From the NCBI RefSeq assembly GCF_007829815.1, contig NZ_VIWT01000003.1:1-64000 (forward strand): 64,000 nucleotides of DNA. Reading direction: 5' to 3'. Numbering within the stretch: the first letter of the stretch is position 1; every line of letters starts with the position of its first letter. This DNA is from Kitasatospora viridis (GTDB lineage Bacteria > Actinomycetota > Actinomycetes > Streptomycetales > Streptomycetaceae). The notes under the pieces are model-generated. The model did no database searches, was not told the DNA's origin, and was given only the letters and a program-made list of their open reading frames with translations. This document shows positions 35,814 to 43,937 of this stretch, in pieces. Made by a program: the position numbers and the translations under genes.

Positions 35814-35842
35814 CCTCGCCGGGCCGGGCCCGGGCAGGAAGG

Positions 35843-36220
35843 TCACGTGCCGTCGGACGTCGTCTTCGTGCACTGCACGTACACCTGGAGCGCGAAGGCC
35901 TGGGCACCGTCATTGCGCACCGTGACCAGCCACCTGCTGTTGTCACTCGCGTCGGGGTGGGACTCCAGGACGACGGGCTTCGCCGTCGTCGGGTCGGGGC
36001 TCGTGACCTGCCAACCCCCGCTGAGGAGCCGCTCACCGGTCGGGCAGGGCAGGGACAGCGAGGTCATCCCCGCAGGGAGCAGCTCCACGGGAGGGCTGAC
36101 GATCGCCTGCGTGGCCAACGCTCCGTCCGGGCAGTGCGCCAAGGCCTGGGGCGCGGTCGCAAGGACGAGGAGGGCGGCACAGGCGCTGACGGTGACGGAC
36201 CGTCGGGTGAGGTTCTGCAC
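35843..36220 (-). CDS. Small secreted protein of unknown function
   Basis: A 125-aa protein with a clear signal peptide (VTVSACAALLVLATAPQALA, cleaved near residue 28) and three Cys in the mature part. The rest is beta-rich and ends KTTSDGT. It starts at GTG behind GGGAG. No known domain is recognised; it looks like many short exported beta-sandwich proteins of Streptomyces. Confidence 0.65.
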   Translation of the reverse strand: MQNLTRRSVTVSACAALLVLATAPQALAHCPDGALATQAIVSPPVELLPAGMTSLSLPCPTGERLLSGGWQVTSPDPTTAKPVVLESHPDASDNSRWLVTVRNDGAQAFALQVYVQCTKTTSDGT

Positions 36221-36405
36221 GGGGACTCCCTGGTCAGGGGTGGCCGGCGTCGGGACACACAGTTCCGCCGGGTCGCAGTGATCCCTGTCGTGCCGCCCAC
36301 CTGGTTACGCACACCTGACGGGATTTCATCCCTGCGACCGCCGCACACCACCCGTCTCGCACATTCGTCGTTCATTTACGGGCTCGCACCCACCAAGGAG
36401 GAATC

Positions 36406-37377
36406 ATGACCCACGTCCTCGTCGTCGGCGGCACCGGAGCCATGGGCGGCCACGTGGTCCGCCGGCTGCTGGCCACCACCGACGCCACCATCACCGTCCC
36501 CACCCGCCACCCCGAGTCCGCCCACGCCGCCGCGCTCGCCGCCACCGCGCCCGGGCGGGTGCGCGTCGTCCGCTCCGACCCGGCGGCCCTGGAGACCCTG
36601 CTCGGGCGGGCCGACCGGGTGTTCGCCAACACCGACTTCTTCGCGACGGGCAGCGCGGTCGGCGAGTACCGGCAGGGGCTGCGCCTGCTGGAGGCGGCGC
36701 AGCGGGCCGGCGTGGAGCGGTTCATCTGGTCCTCGCTGGACAGCGCGGTGTCCCTGACCGGCCACCCCGTGCCGCACTTCGACAGCAAGGCCGCCGTCGC
36801 CGCCCACATCGACCTGATGCGCTCGGAGGAGATGCTCCGCAAGGAGACCGACGGCTGGTACACCGACCACGTCTCGGTGCTGACCACGGCGCCGTACTTC
36901 GAGAACCTGCGGGACCGGCTCACTCCCCGACCGGACGGCCGGGGCGGCCTGGCGTTCAGGCTCCCGCTCGGCGCCGCCCGCTACCCGCTGGTCGCCCTCG
37001 ACGACATCGCCTGGTTCGCCTGCCACATGTTCGAGAACTGGCAGTCCTGGGGCGCCCTCGACCTCGCGGTGGTCGGTGACAGCCTCACCGGGCACGAGAT
37101 CGCCGCCACCTTCGCCCGGGTCACGGGCACGCCCAGCGCTTACGTCCCGATGCCGCACGACGATCTGCAGGCCGCCGTCCCCGACTTCGGCCACGACTAC
37201 GCGGCGATGTTCCGGTTCTTCGCCAACCGCGACCTCTACACCCGGGACCGGGACATCGACCTGCTGCGCCGCCTGCACCCCGGCCTGATGACCTTCGAGG
37301 ACTGGCTGCACCACACCGGCTGGACGGGGCCCGCTCTTCCGCGCCCGTCCGCCTGCCACGGCCGAGCCATCGAGTAG
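36406..37377 (+). CDS. NmrA-like NAD(P)-binding protein
   Basis: A 323-aa Rossmann-fold protein of the atypical short-chain dehydrogenase (NmrA/HSCARG) group. The dinucleotide motif is VLVVGGTGAMGGHVVRRLL at the N-terminus. The usual catalytic YxxxK is absent, and GVERFIWSSLDSAVSL occupies that region. Such proteins act as redox sensors or isoflavone-reductase-like enzymes. Strong RBS AAGGAGG. It stands alone before the hydrolase-caspase pair. Confidence 0.82.
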   Translation: MTHVLVVGGTGAMGGHVVRRLLATTDATITVPTRHPESAHAAALAATAPGRVRVVRSDPAALETLLGRADRVFANTDFFATGSAVGEYRQGLRLLEAAQRAGVERFIWSSLDSAVSLTGHPVPHFDSKAAVAAHIDLMRSEEMLRKETDGWYTDHVSVLTTAPYFENLRDRLTPRPDGRGGLAFRLPLGAARYPLVALDDIAWFACHMFENWQSWGALDLAVVGDSLTGHEIAATFARVTGTPSAYVPMPHDDLQAAVPDFGHDYAAMFRFFANRDLYTRDRDIDLLRRLHPGLMTFEDWLHHTGWTGPALPRPSACHGRAIE

Positions 37378-37414
37378 CCTTTCGGGTCGACGGGGACGGC
37401 CATCGGGGGGACAC

Positions 37415-38281
37415 ATGGCACGGATCGTGTGCGTGCACGGGATCGGTCAGCAGCTGGGCAGCGAGGAGCAGTTGCTCGGGGAGTGGCTCCCCGAGCTCGC
37501 CGGGTCCACGGGTCGCGCCGGGGCTGTGCTGGCGGCCGAGGACGTGCGGATGGCGTTCTACGGGGACCTGTTCCTGCCGGCCGGGCGGGTGCTCGGCGTG
37601 GGCGAACCCCGGTACACGGCCGACGACATCGAGGAGGGACTGGAGCAGGAGCTCCTGCTCGCCTGGTGGCAGGCGGCCGCCGAGCTGGAGGCCGGGGTGC
37701 TCGGCCCCGAGGCCCGCACCCTGCTGCGCACCCCCGGTGCGCTCCAGGCCGGGCTGCGGACGCTGAGCCGGGTGCCGTTCTTCGCCGGTGTGGCGATGCG
37801 GGCCATGGTCTCGGACGTCAAGCAGGTGCGCCGCTACCTCACCGAGCCCGGCATGCGCGAGCGCGTCTGGGAGCGGCTGGACGCGGTGGTCGACGCGGAC
37901 ACCCGGGTCGTGGTCGCGCACTCGCTCGGCTCGGTGGTCGCCTACGAGGCGCTCTGCCGCCGGCCCGACTGGCCGGTCCGCGCGCTGATCACCATCGGCT
38001 CGCCGCTCGGCATCCGCAACCTGATCTTCGACCGGCTGCTACCGCCACCGCAGGACGGCACCGGCCACTGGCCGGGCCCGGTCGCCGAGTGGACCAACCT
38101 CGCCGACGCGGGCGACGTCGTCGCACTGGTGAAGGACCTGTCCGAACCGTTCGGCGCCCGGGTGCGCAACCACCGGGTGCACAACGGGCCGCACGCGCAC
38201 GACGCCCGCCCGTACCTGGGGGCGGAGGTGCTGGGCGCGGCGGTCGCCGCGGGACTGCGCGGGACGGCCGGACTTGGCTGA
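37415..38281 (+). CDS. Alpha/beta hydrolase partner of the caspase-STAND protein
   Basis: A 288-aa serine hydrolase. HGIGQQ (residues 8-13) forms the oxyanion region, S170 in VVAHSLGSVVAYEAL is the nucleophile, and NLADAGDVVAL supplies the likely acid. VHNGPHAHDARPYLG carries the histidine. It lacks a signal peptide. It overlaps the next gene by 8 bp, so the two are co-translated. Hydrolases of this HGIGQQ type recur beside STAND/NACHT and caspase genes in actinobacterial conflict loci, where they are proposed effectors (for example lipases) or activators. Confidence 0.78.
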   Translation: MARIVCVHGIGQQLGSEEQLLGEWLPELAGSTGRAGAVLAAEDVRMAFYGDLFLPAGRVLGVGEPRYTADDIEEGLEQELLLAWWQAAAELEAGVLGPEARTLLRTPGALQAGLRTLSRVPFFAGVAMRAMVSDVKQVRRYLTEPGMRERVWERLDAVVDADTRVVVAHSLGSVVAYEALCRRPDWPVRALITIGSPLGIRNLIFDRLLPPPQDGTGHWPGPVAEWTNLADAGDVVALVKDLSEPFGARVRNHRVHNGPHAHDARPYLGAEVLGAAVAAGLRGTAGLG

Positions 38282-41200
38282 CTCAGCGTCAGACGGCGGG
38301 CGGCGCTTCCTGATCACCGCCGCCGCCTGCCACTACCCGCACGAGCCGTCCTGGGACCGGCCGGAGCTCGCCGAGGACCTGCGCCGGATCAACGAGCTGT
38401 TCACCGGCTCCTTCGGCTACACCCACCTGCCGGTGCTCGGCGTGGACCCGACTCGCGATCAACTGACCGCCGAGCTGCGCGCGTTCGCCATGAGCCCGGA
38501 ACGGACGGACGAGGACTACCTGGTGGTCTACCTCGCCGCCCACGGCGAGGTCCGGGACGAGGACGGCAACGAGCACCTCGTCCTGCTCTCCGACGCCCGC
38601 CCGGCCGACCTCTCCTTCACCGCGCTGCGCACGGCCGACCTCGCCCGCACCCTGGTCGACCGGACCAGGCTGCGCCGGATCCTGCTGCTGCTCGACACCT
38701 GCGAGTCGGGCACCGGCGGGGCGCAGGCCGCCGCCCGGGCCGCCGTGACGGACGCGGCCTGGAAGGAGAGCCGGCCGGGGCGCGGCTTCGTCGTGGTCTC
38801 CGCCACCCAGCCCTACCAGCTCGCCGTGCCGGGCGTTTTCACCACCGGCCTCACCCGCGCCGTGCACAGCCTGGCCACGGTGGGGAACGCGCCCGGCGAC
38901 CTCCAGATCGGCGCCGTGGTCGACGTCATGCGCGGGTTCGCCGAACCGACCCAGCAGGTCACCTGGGACGCCGTCAGGCTGACGGCCGCTCTGCCCGCGT
39001 TCCTGCCCAACCCACGCCACGACCCGACGATCCGCGGCGTCGAGCAGCTGCTGCGCGCCACGACCGGCCAACGGGAGCGGCGGGCCGAGGAGTTCCGCCG
39101 CGACCTGCTGCCCAAGGCGCGGGCCGCGCTGGACCACGACACCCCGGGCACCTGGCGGTTCACCGGGCGCCGCGCGGCCCTGGCCGCGCTGGGCGAGTGG
39201 CTGGCGGCCACCGACGACCCGGGCCGCGCGCTGCTGGTCACCGGCGACCCGGGCTCGGGCAAGTCGGCGCTGCTCGGCCTGCTCACCGCGCTCGGCCACC
39301 CCGAGTGGCGGCGCAGCGTGCCGGTCGACGAACTCGGCCTGCGCCCGGCGGCCGTACCGGCGCCGGGCGCGGTCAGCGCGGGCCTGTACGTCCGGGGCGC
39401 GACGACCGCCGAGGTGCTCGCCGGGATCGCCGCGGCCGCCGGGACCGGTGCCGACACGCTCGGCCAACTGGTCGAGCACCTGCGCCGCTGGCCCGAGCCG
39501 CTGACCCTGGTGATCGACGCCGTGGACGAGGCCGCCGACCCCCGGGAGCTGGTCGACCGCCTGCTGCGCCCGCTGCTCGACCACGCGCGCGGCACCCGGC
39601 TGCGGCTGCTGATCGGCGCGCGGGCCTTCCTGGTGCCGCTGTTCGGCCCGGCCGCCGCGATCCTCGACCTGGACACCGCCGCCTACGCCGACCCGGCGGG
39701 CCTGCACGCCTACGTGCTCGGCGGTCTGCGCGCGGCCTTCCCGGCGGCCGCCGGACCCGCCGTCGCCGAGGTCGCGGAGGCGGTGGCCGAGGCGGCCGGG
39801 CACTCCTTCCTGGTGGCGCGGATCCTGACCCAGACCCTCGCGCGCGGCGCCGAACTGCCCGACCCGGCGGACCGGCACTGGCGCGACCAACTGCCCACCG
39901 TGCCCGGCGACGCCATGCGCGAGGACCTGCGGCAGCGGTTCGGCGCGCGGACCGGGCAGGCGGAGGACCTGCTGCTGCCCCTCGCGTACGCCGAGGGGCA
40001 GGGCCTGCCCTGGGAGAGCGTCTGGGCACCGCTGGCGAGCGCGCTCGCCGGCCGGACCTACCGCGACGAGGACCTCGTCTGGCTCTTCGAGCGGGCCGGA
40101 TCGTACGTCGTCGAGAGCGAGTTCGAGGGCCGGTCGGTGTACCGGCTCTACCACCAGGCGCTCGCCGAGTACCTGCGCGCCGGTCGGGCGCGCGCCGAGG
40201 TCGACGCGGGCTTCGCCACCACCCTCACGGCCGGCGTCCGGGACTGGTCGACGGCCCACCCCTACACCCGCTTCCACCTCGCGGCGCACGCCGCCCGAGC
40301 CGGCCGGCCGCTGGAACGGCTCGCCCTGGACCCGCACTTCCTGCTCGCCGCTGAACCCGCCCGGCTGCGGCGCGCGCTCGCGCAGCTGCCGCCCGGGCCG
40401 GCCCGGCGGGCAGCCGCCGCCTACCACGAGTACACGGCGCGCACCCTGGGCGACGCCACGCCCGAACGGCTGTCGTACCTGCTGCTCGCCGCGCACCGCA
40501 CCGGCAGCACCGAGCTGGTCGAGGCGATCGGTCGGGCCGGTGAGACCCTGCCCTGGACCCCCGAGTGGGCGCACCAGGCGCGCCCCTGGCGGGTCCGCCG
40601 GGTGCTGACGCACCCTCAGGCGGCGGTGCGCCTCGCCGAGCACCCGGGTGGGCTGCACACGCTCGACGCCGAAGGGACGGTGCGGAGCTGGGACCTGGAC
40701 ACCGAGGTGGCCACCGCCCGCGGGGCCGTCCCGGCGGAGTTCGCCACCGTCCGCGCGGGCCGGTACGGCGAACCCGACGCGGTGCTGGCGGCGGCCTGGG
40801 AGGACGGGGCCGTCGTGGTGCGGGAGTTGGGGACCGGGGAGGTGGTGGCCACCACCGGAACGGTCCTGGTGCCACTCCCGATTCGGTTCGGCGTGGACCC
40901 GGTGCGATGGGTCCGCCGCCTGCTCCGCCACCGCCTGCGCCCCGGGCCGATCGCCCTGCTGGACACCGCGGACGGCCTGTACGTCGCGGCGGCCGCCGGC
41001 CTCGACGAGGTGCGCCACGTCCACGCCTGGTGCTTCCCGCACGACCCGGCGGCGCAGCCGCAGCACTGGCAACTTCCCTGGCGGGAAGAGCGGGTGAGCG
41101 ACACCGTCGGCCTGGAGCTGGTCGAGGATCCCCGGCAGGGCATCGTCGTCACCGTCGCGGACTACACCCGGTACGGCAGGGTCCAGGCGCCGCTGCCGCG

Positions 41201-42656
41201 GCTGCGTTTCTGGACACCGCTCGCCACCGAGCAGCGCGACGTCCCCGTGCACCGACCGGAGCACGGCACCATCGACGGCTACACCCGGACCACGGCCGTC
41301 GCAGCCGGGGTGGCGGGCGGCCGGACGATCGGGGTGATCGGCACCCACGAGGGCGGCATCCTGGCCTGGGACCTGGCCCGCGGCGCGCTGGTGCTCAACC
41401 GCCACACCCCCGGCTACACCGCCCGGAGCCTGCACTGGAGTCGGGACTGGCCCCCGGTCAGCGCCCTCGCCCTCGGCCACCTCCACGGCCATCCGGTGGT
41501 CGTCTGCGGCCACCAGCACGGCCTGGTCCAGGTGTGCGCCCTGGACGGGGCCGAGCAGTACGACATCCTGCGCCCGGGGCAGTCGGAGGTCACAGCGATC
41601 ACCGTCCTCGAAACGACCGGACAGCTCGCCGTCGCGTGCGCGGACGGCCGCGTCCACCTCTACGAGCCGCCGCCCGGCTGGAACACGCCGAGGACCGGCG
41701 GGTCCATCGGCGCGCTCGTGGTGACCGACTCGGGCCGGGGCCGGTCCGTCGTCGCCGGGGACAGCACCGGCACCATCACCGCCTACGACCTCGCCGACGG
41801 CACCGTACGGGCGAGCGGCGCGGCCCGGGCCGGCGATCCGGTGTCCAGCCTGCTGGCGCTGCCCGGAGCGGACGGCGCGGTGGCGTTCCTGACCGAGTCC
41901 GACGACCGGCCGGCGATCTGGCCCCCGGCGCAGCGGCCCGCTGACGCACCGTCGGACGGGCCCCCCGCCCGGAGCAAGAGTGGGCCCGCCTCGCTGACAC
42001 TGCTCACCGCCGCCACGGGGGCGGAGTACACCGTGCTGGTCTGGCGGCAGGGCGTCGCCTTCCACAAGGGGAGTGCCACCTGGCGGATCGGCCTCAACGG
42101 CGGAGCAGCCACCCCGGTCGGCCAGCCACCGGAGCTCCAGCCCCTCAAGGGCGTCCACCTGCGAGCACTCACGGCCGAAACCGTCTGCGACCGCCGGCTG
42201 CTCGCCGTCTCGGGCGAGCACATGTCTCCGGGGGTAGTGGACCTGGGAACCGGCCGCTTCTCCGGAGAGAGCTTCAGGAACTGGCTGCGCAGCACCTCCG
42301 TGCAGCCCACCAGCGTCACCGTGGGCACCCGCCAGGGCACCACGGTGATGGTCATGGGCCACCGGTGGGGCGAGGTCGAAGGGTACGACCTGCCCGGACT
42401 GGTCCGGTGGGCCACCCGGCCGCCCCACCATCGCGGCCGGGTCACCGCCGTGCTGCTGCACGAGTCCACCGGGCACACCCTGCTCGCCTCGGCCGGCGTC
42501 GACGGCATCGTCCACCTCACCCGCTACCCGGCCGGCAGCACCGTCACGGTCGACCTCGGAGAGCCCGTCACCAGCCTCGCGATGGGGGACGACACCACCG
42601 TCGTGGCAGGCGCCGGATCCGGCATCACGGTGCTCCGGCTCCCCCGGGTGCCGTAG
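38274..42656 (+). CDS. Caspase-STAND ATPase-beta-propeller protein (NLR-like)
   Basis: A 1460-aa protein with three parts. (1) An N-terminal caspase/metacaspase domain (about 10-245) has the catalytic dyad H90 (YLAAHGEV) and C143 (LLLDTCESG). (2) A STAND-type P-loop ATPase (about 290-770) has Walker A GDPGSGKS at 324-331 and Walker B LTLVIDAVDEA at 410-420. (3) A long C-terminal WD40-like propeller region (about 770-1460) has recurring Gly-Trp-Asp blades. This is the architecture of bacterial NLR-like immune sensors, in which the propeller senses, the ATPase oligomerises and the protease executes. TTG start at 38274 overlaps the hydrolase stop. No transposon or phage genes flank it. Target unknown. 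Confidence 0.85.
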   Translation: MADSASDGGRRFLITAAACHYPHEPSWDRPELAEDLRRINELFTGSFGYTHLPVLGVDPTRDQLTAELRAFAMSPERTDEDYLVVYLAAHGEVRDEDGNEHLVLLSDARPADLSFTALRTADLARTLVDRTRLRRILLLLDTCESGTGGAQAAARAAVTDAAWKESRPGRGFVVVSATQPYQLAVPGVFTTGLTRAVHSLATVGNAPGDLQIGAVVDVMRGFAEPTQQVTWDAVRLTAALPAFLPNPRHDPTIRGVEQLLRATTGQRERRAEEFRRDLLPKARAALDHDTPGTWRFTGRRAALAALGEWLAATDDPGRALLVTGDPGSGKSALLGLLTALGHPEWRRSVPVDELGLRPAAVPAPGAVSAGLYVRGATTAEVLAGIAAAAGTGADTLGQLVEHLRRWPEPLTLVIDAVDEAADPRELVDRLLRPLLDHARGTRLRLLIGARAFLVPLFGPAAAILDLDTAAYADPAGLHAYVLGGLRAAFPAAAGPAVAEVAEAVAEAAGHSFLVARILTQTLARGAELPDPADRHWRDQLPTVPGDAMREDLRQRFGARTGQAEDLLLPLAYAEGQGLPWESVWAPLASALAGRTYRDEDLVWLFERAGSYVVESEFEGRSVYRLYHQALAEYLRAGRARAEVDAGFATTLTAGVRDWSTAHPYTRFHLAAHAARAGRPLERLALDPHFLLAAEPARLRRALAQLPPGPARRAAAAYHEYTARTLGDATPERLSYLLLAAHRTGSTELVEAIGRAGETLPWTPEWAHQARPWRVRRVLTHPQAAVRLAEHPGGLHTLDAEGTVRSWDLDTEVATARGAVPAEFATVRAGRYGEPDAVLAAAWEDGAVVVRELGTGEVVATTGTVLVPLPIRFGVDPVRWVRRLLRHRLRPGPIALLDTADGLYVAAAAGLDEVRHVHAWCFPHDPAAQPQHWQLPWREERVSDTVGLELVEDPRQGIVVTVADYTRYGRVQAPLPRLRFWTPLATEQRDVPVHRPEHGTIDGYTRTTAVAAGVAGGRTIGVIGTHEGGILAWDLARGALVLNRHTPGYTARSLHWSRDWPPVSALALGHLHGHPVVVCGHQHGLVQVCALDGAEQYDILRPGQSEVTAITVLETTGQLAVACADGRVHLYEPPPGWNTPRTGGSIGALVVTDSGRGRSVVAGDSTGTITAYDLADGTVRASGAARAGDPVSSLLALPGADGAVAFLTESDDRPAIWPPAQRPADAPSDGPPARSKSGPASLTLLTAATGAEYTVLVWRQGVAFHKGSATWRIGLNGGAATPVGQPPELQPLKGVHLRALTAETVCDRRLLAVSGEHMSPGVVDLGTGRFSGESFRNWLRSTSVQPTSVTVGTRQGTTVMVMGHRWGEVEGYDLPGLVRWATRPPHHRGRVTAVLLHESTGHTLLASAGVDGIVHLTRYPAGSTVTVDLGEPVTSLAMGDDTTVVAGAGSGITVLRLPRVP

Positions 42657-42881
42657 GCGAGGAGTCGGAGAGCCGACGGGGCGTCAGGCGCTGGCGGGTT
42701 CGATCGCGTTGCGCGGGTTCGGTGTCTCCAGATGTCCGCAACACCGTCCCAAATCCCAGCTCAGCGGCTTGCGGCGAGGCGGCCTGTCCCACGATCGGGT
42801 CTTGTTCTGGTGGCTGTTCCACGGCGTTGGAAGGATCCCCCACGCCAGCACGAGGCCCCACGAAGGGAGCCGGTCCACCAG

Positions 42882-43871
42882 ATGAACGGCGGCCCACGCA
42901 CCAGCGTCCGCGAACTCCGGATCCTCCAGCCGACCGAACCAGCCGTAGCGGAACGCCAGGACCCCCCGCCACCCGTGTCCGTCCCCGTCAGCCTGCTCGA
43001 CCTCACCGGGTCCCCGCGGCTGAACGGCATCGACCACCGGCACGTCGAACTCCTCCGCGAGGCCGACCCGCACGCGCTGCCACCGGTGCTGGTCCACCGA
43101 CCGACCATGCGCGTCGTCGACGGAGTGCACCGCGTCCACGCCGCGCTGCTGCGCGGCGACCCGATGATCGATGCGATCTTCGTCGAGGGCGACGACGACG
43201 AGCTGTTCGTCCGCTCGGTGCGGGAGAACATCGGTCACGGACTGCCCCTGTCGCTGGCGGACCGTCAGGCGGCCGCGCTCCGCATGCTCGCGGTGCGGCC
43301 TGACTGGTCGGACCGCATGATCGCCCGGAACGTGGGCCTGTCCCCCCGAACGGTCGGCGCCCTGCGCCGCCGCCACGACGACGCACCCGCCGCGCCCGGC
43401 CACCGCGTCGGCCTGGACGGGCGCGTCTACCGGCTCGACACCGGCCACGCCCGCGAAGCGGTCCGGCAGGCACTGGCCCGCAACCCGTCGGCGAGCGTCC
43501 GCGAGATCGCCCGGTCCGCGGGCATCTCCGTGGGCCACGCGCACACGCTGCGCCGGGAGTTGCTGGGAGGCGGCGATACGGGCACGCCCGTGGCAGCGCC
43601 GCCTCGCAGTGCGGCCGCTCCGTTGGCGCGCCCGGTGGGCCAGGGAATCCCCGTCGCCCTGGTGCGGACACTGGCGGCGGACCCGTCGATCAAGCTGACC
43701 GACCGGGGCCGGGACCTGCTGCGGCTCCTGGCGACGCAGGCCCTCGGCCCGGGCGACTGGTCGGACCTGCTGGCGGCGGTCCCCTCGCACCGGGCCGAGG
43801 CCGTCATCACGCTGGCCGACGGATTGGCGACAGCCTGGCGGCAGTTCGCCGATGAACTGCGGGAGCGGTGA
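42882..43871 (+). CDS. ParB/StrR-like DNA-binding regulator
   Basis: A 329-aa protein. A ParB-type N-terminal domain (about 25-125) is visible as PPVLVHRPTMRVVDGVHRVHAALLRG and RSVRENIGHGLPLSLADR. A helix-turn-helix follows (DRMIARNVGLSPRTVGALRR), and a second HTH-like segment reads SASVREIARSAGISVGHAHTL. This layout is shared with the StrR/NovG-type activators of antibiotic clusters and with ParB proteins. No partner ParA and no obvious target cluster lies adjacent. The start follows GAAGGGAG. It ends at a strong bidirectional hairpin. Confidence 0.8.
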   Translation: MNGGPRTSVRELRILQPTEPAVAERQDPPPPVSVPVSLLDLTGSPRLNGIDHRHVELLREADPHALPPVLVHRPTMRVVDGVHRVHAALLRGDPMIDAIFVEGDDDELFVRSVRENIGHGLPLSLADRQAAALRMLAVRPDWSDRMIARNVGLSPRTVGALRRRHDDAPAAPGHRVGLDGRVYRLDTGHAREAVRQALARNPSASVREIARSAGISVGHAHTLRRELLGGGDTGTPVAAPPRSAAAPLARPVGQGIPVALVRTLAADPSIKLTDRGRDLLRLLATQALGPGDWSDLLAAVPSHRAEAVITLADGLATAWRQFADELRER

Positions 43872-43895
43872 GGCGGTAGGAAGGTGGATTGGTGC

Positions 43896-43924
43896 GGGGC
43901 GCACGCTGACTGAGCGTGCGCCCC
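43896..43924. terminator. Bidirectional terminator between regulator and RHS gene
   Basis: A perfect 12-bp stem (GGGGCGCACGCT with its complement) and a 5-nt loop sit in the 66-bp gap between two convergent genes. Confidence 0.85.
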
Positions 43925-43937
43925 ACGATCCGTTCGG

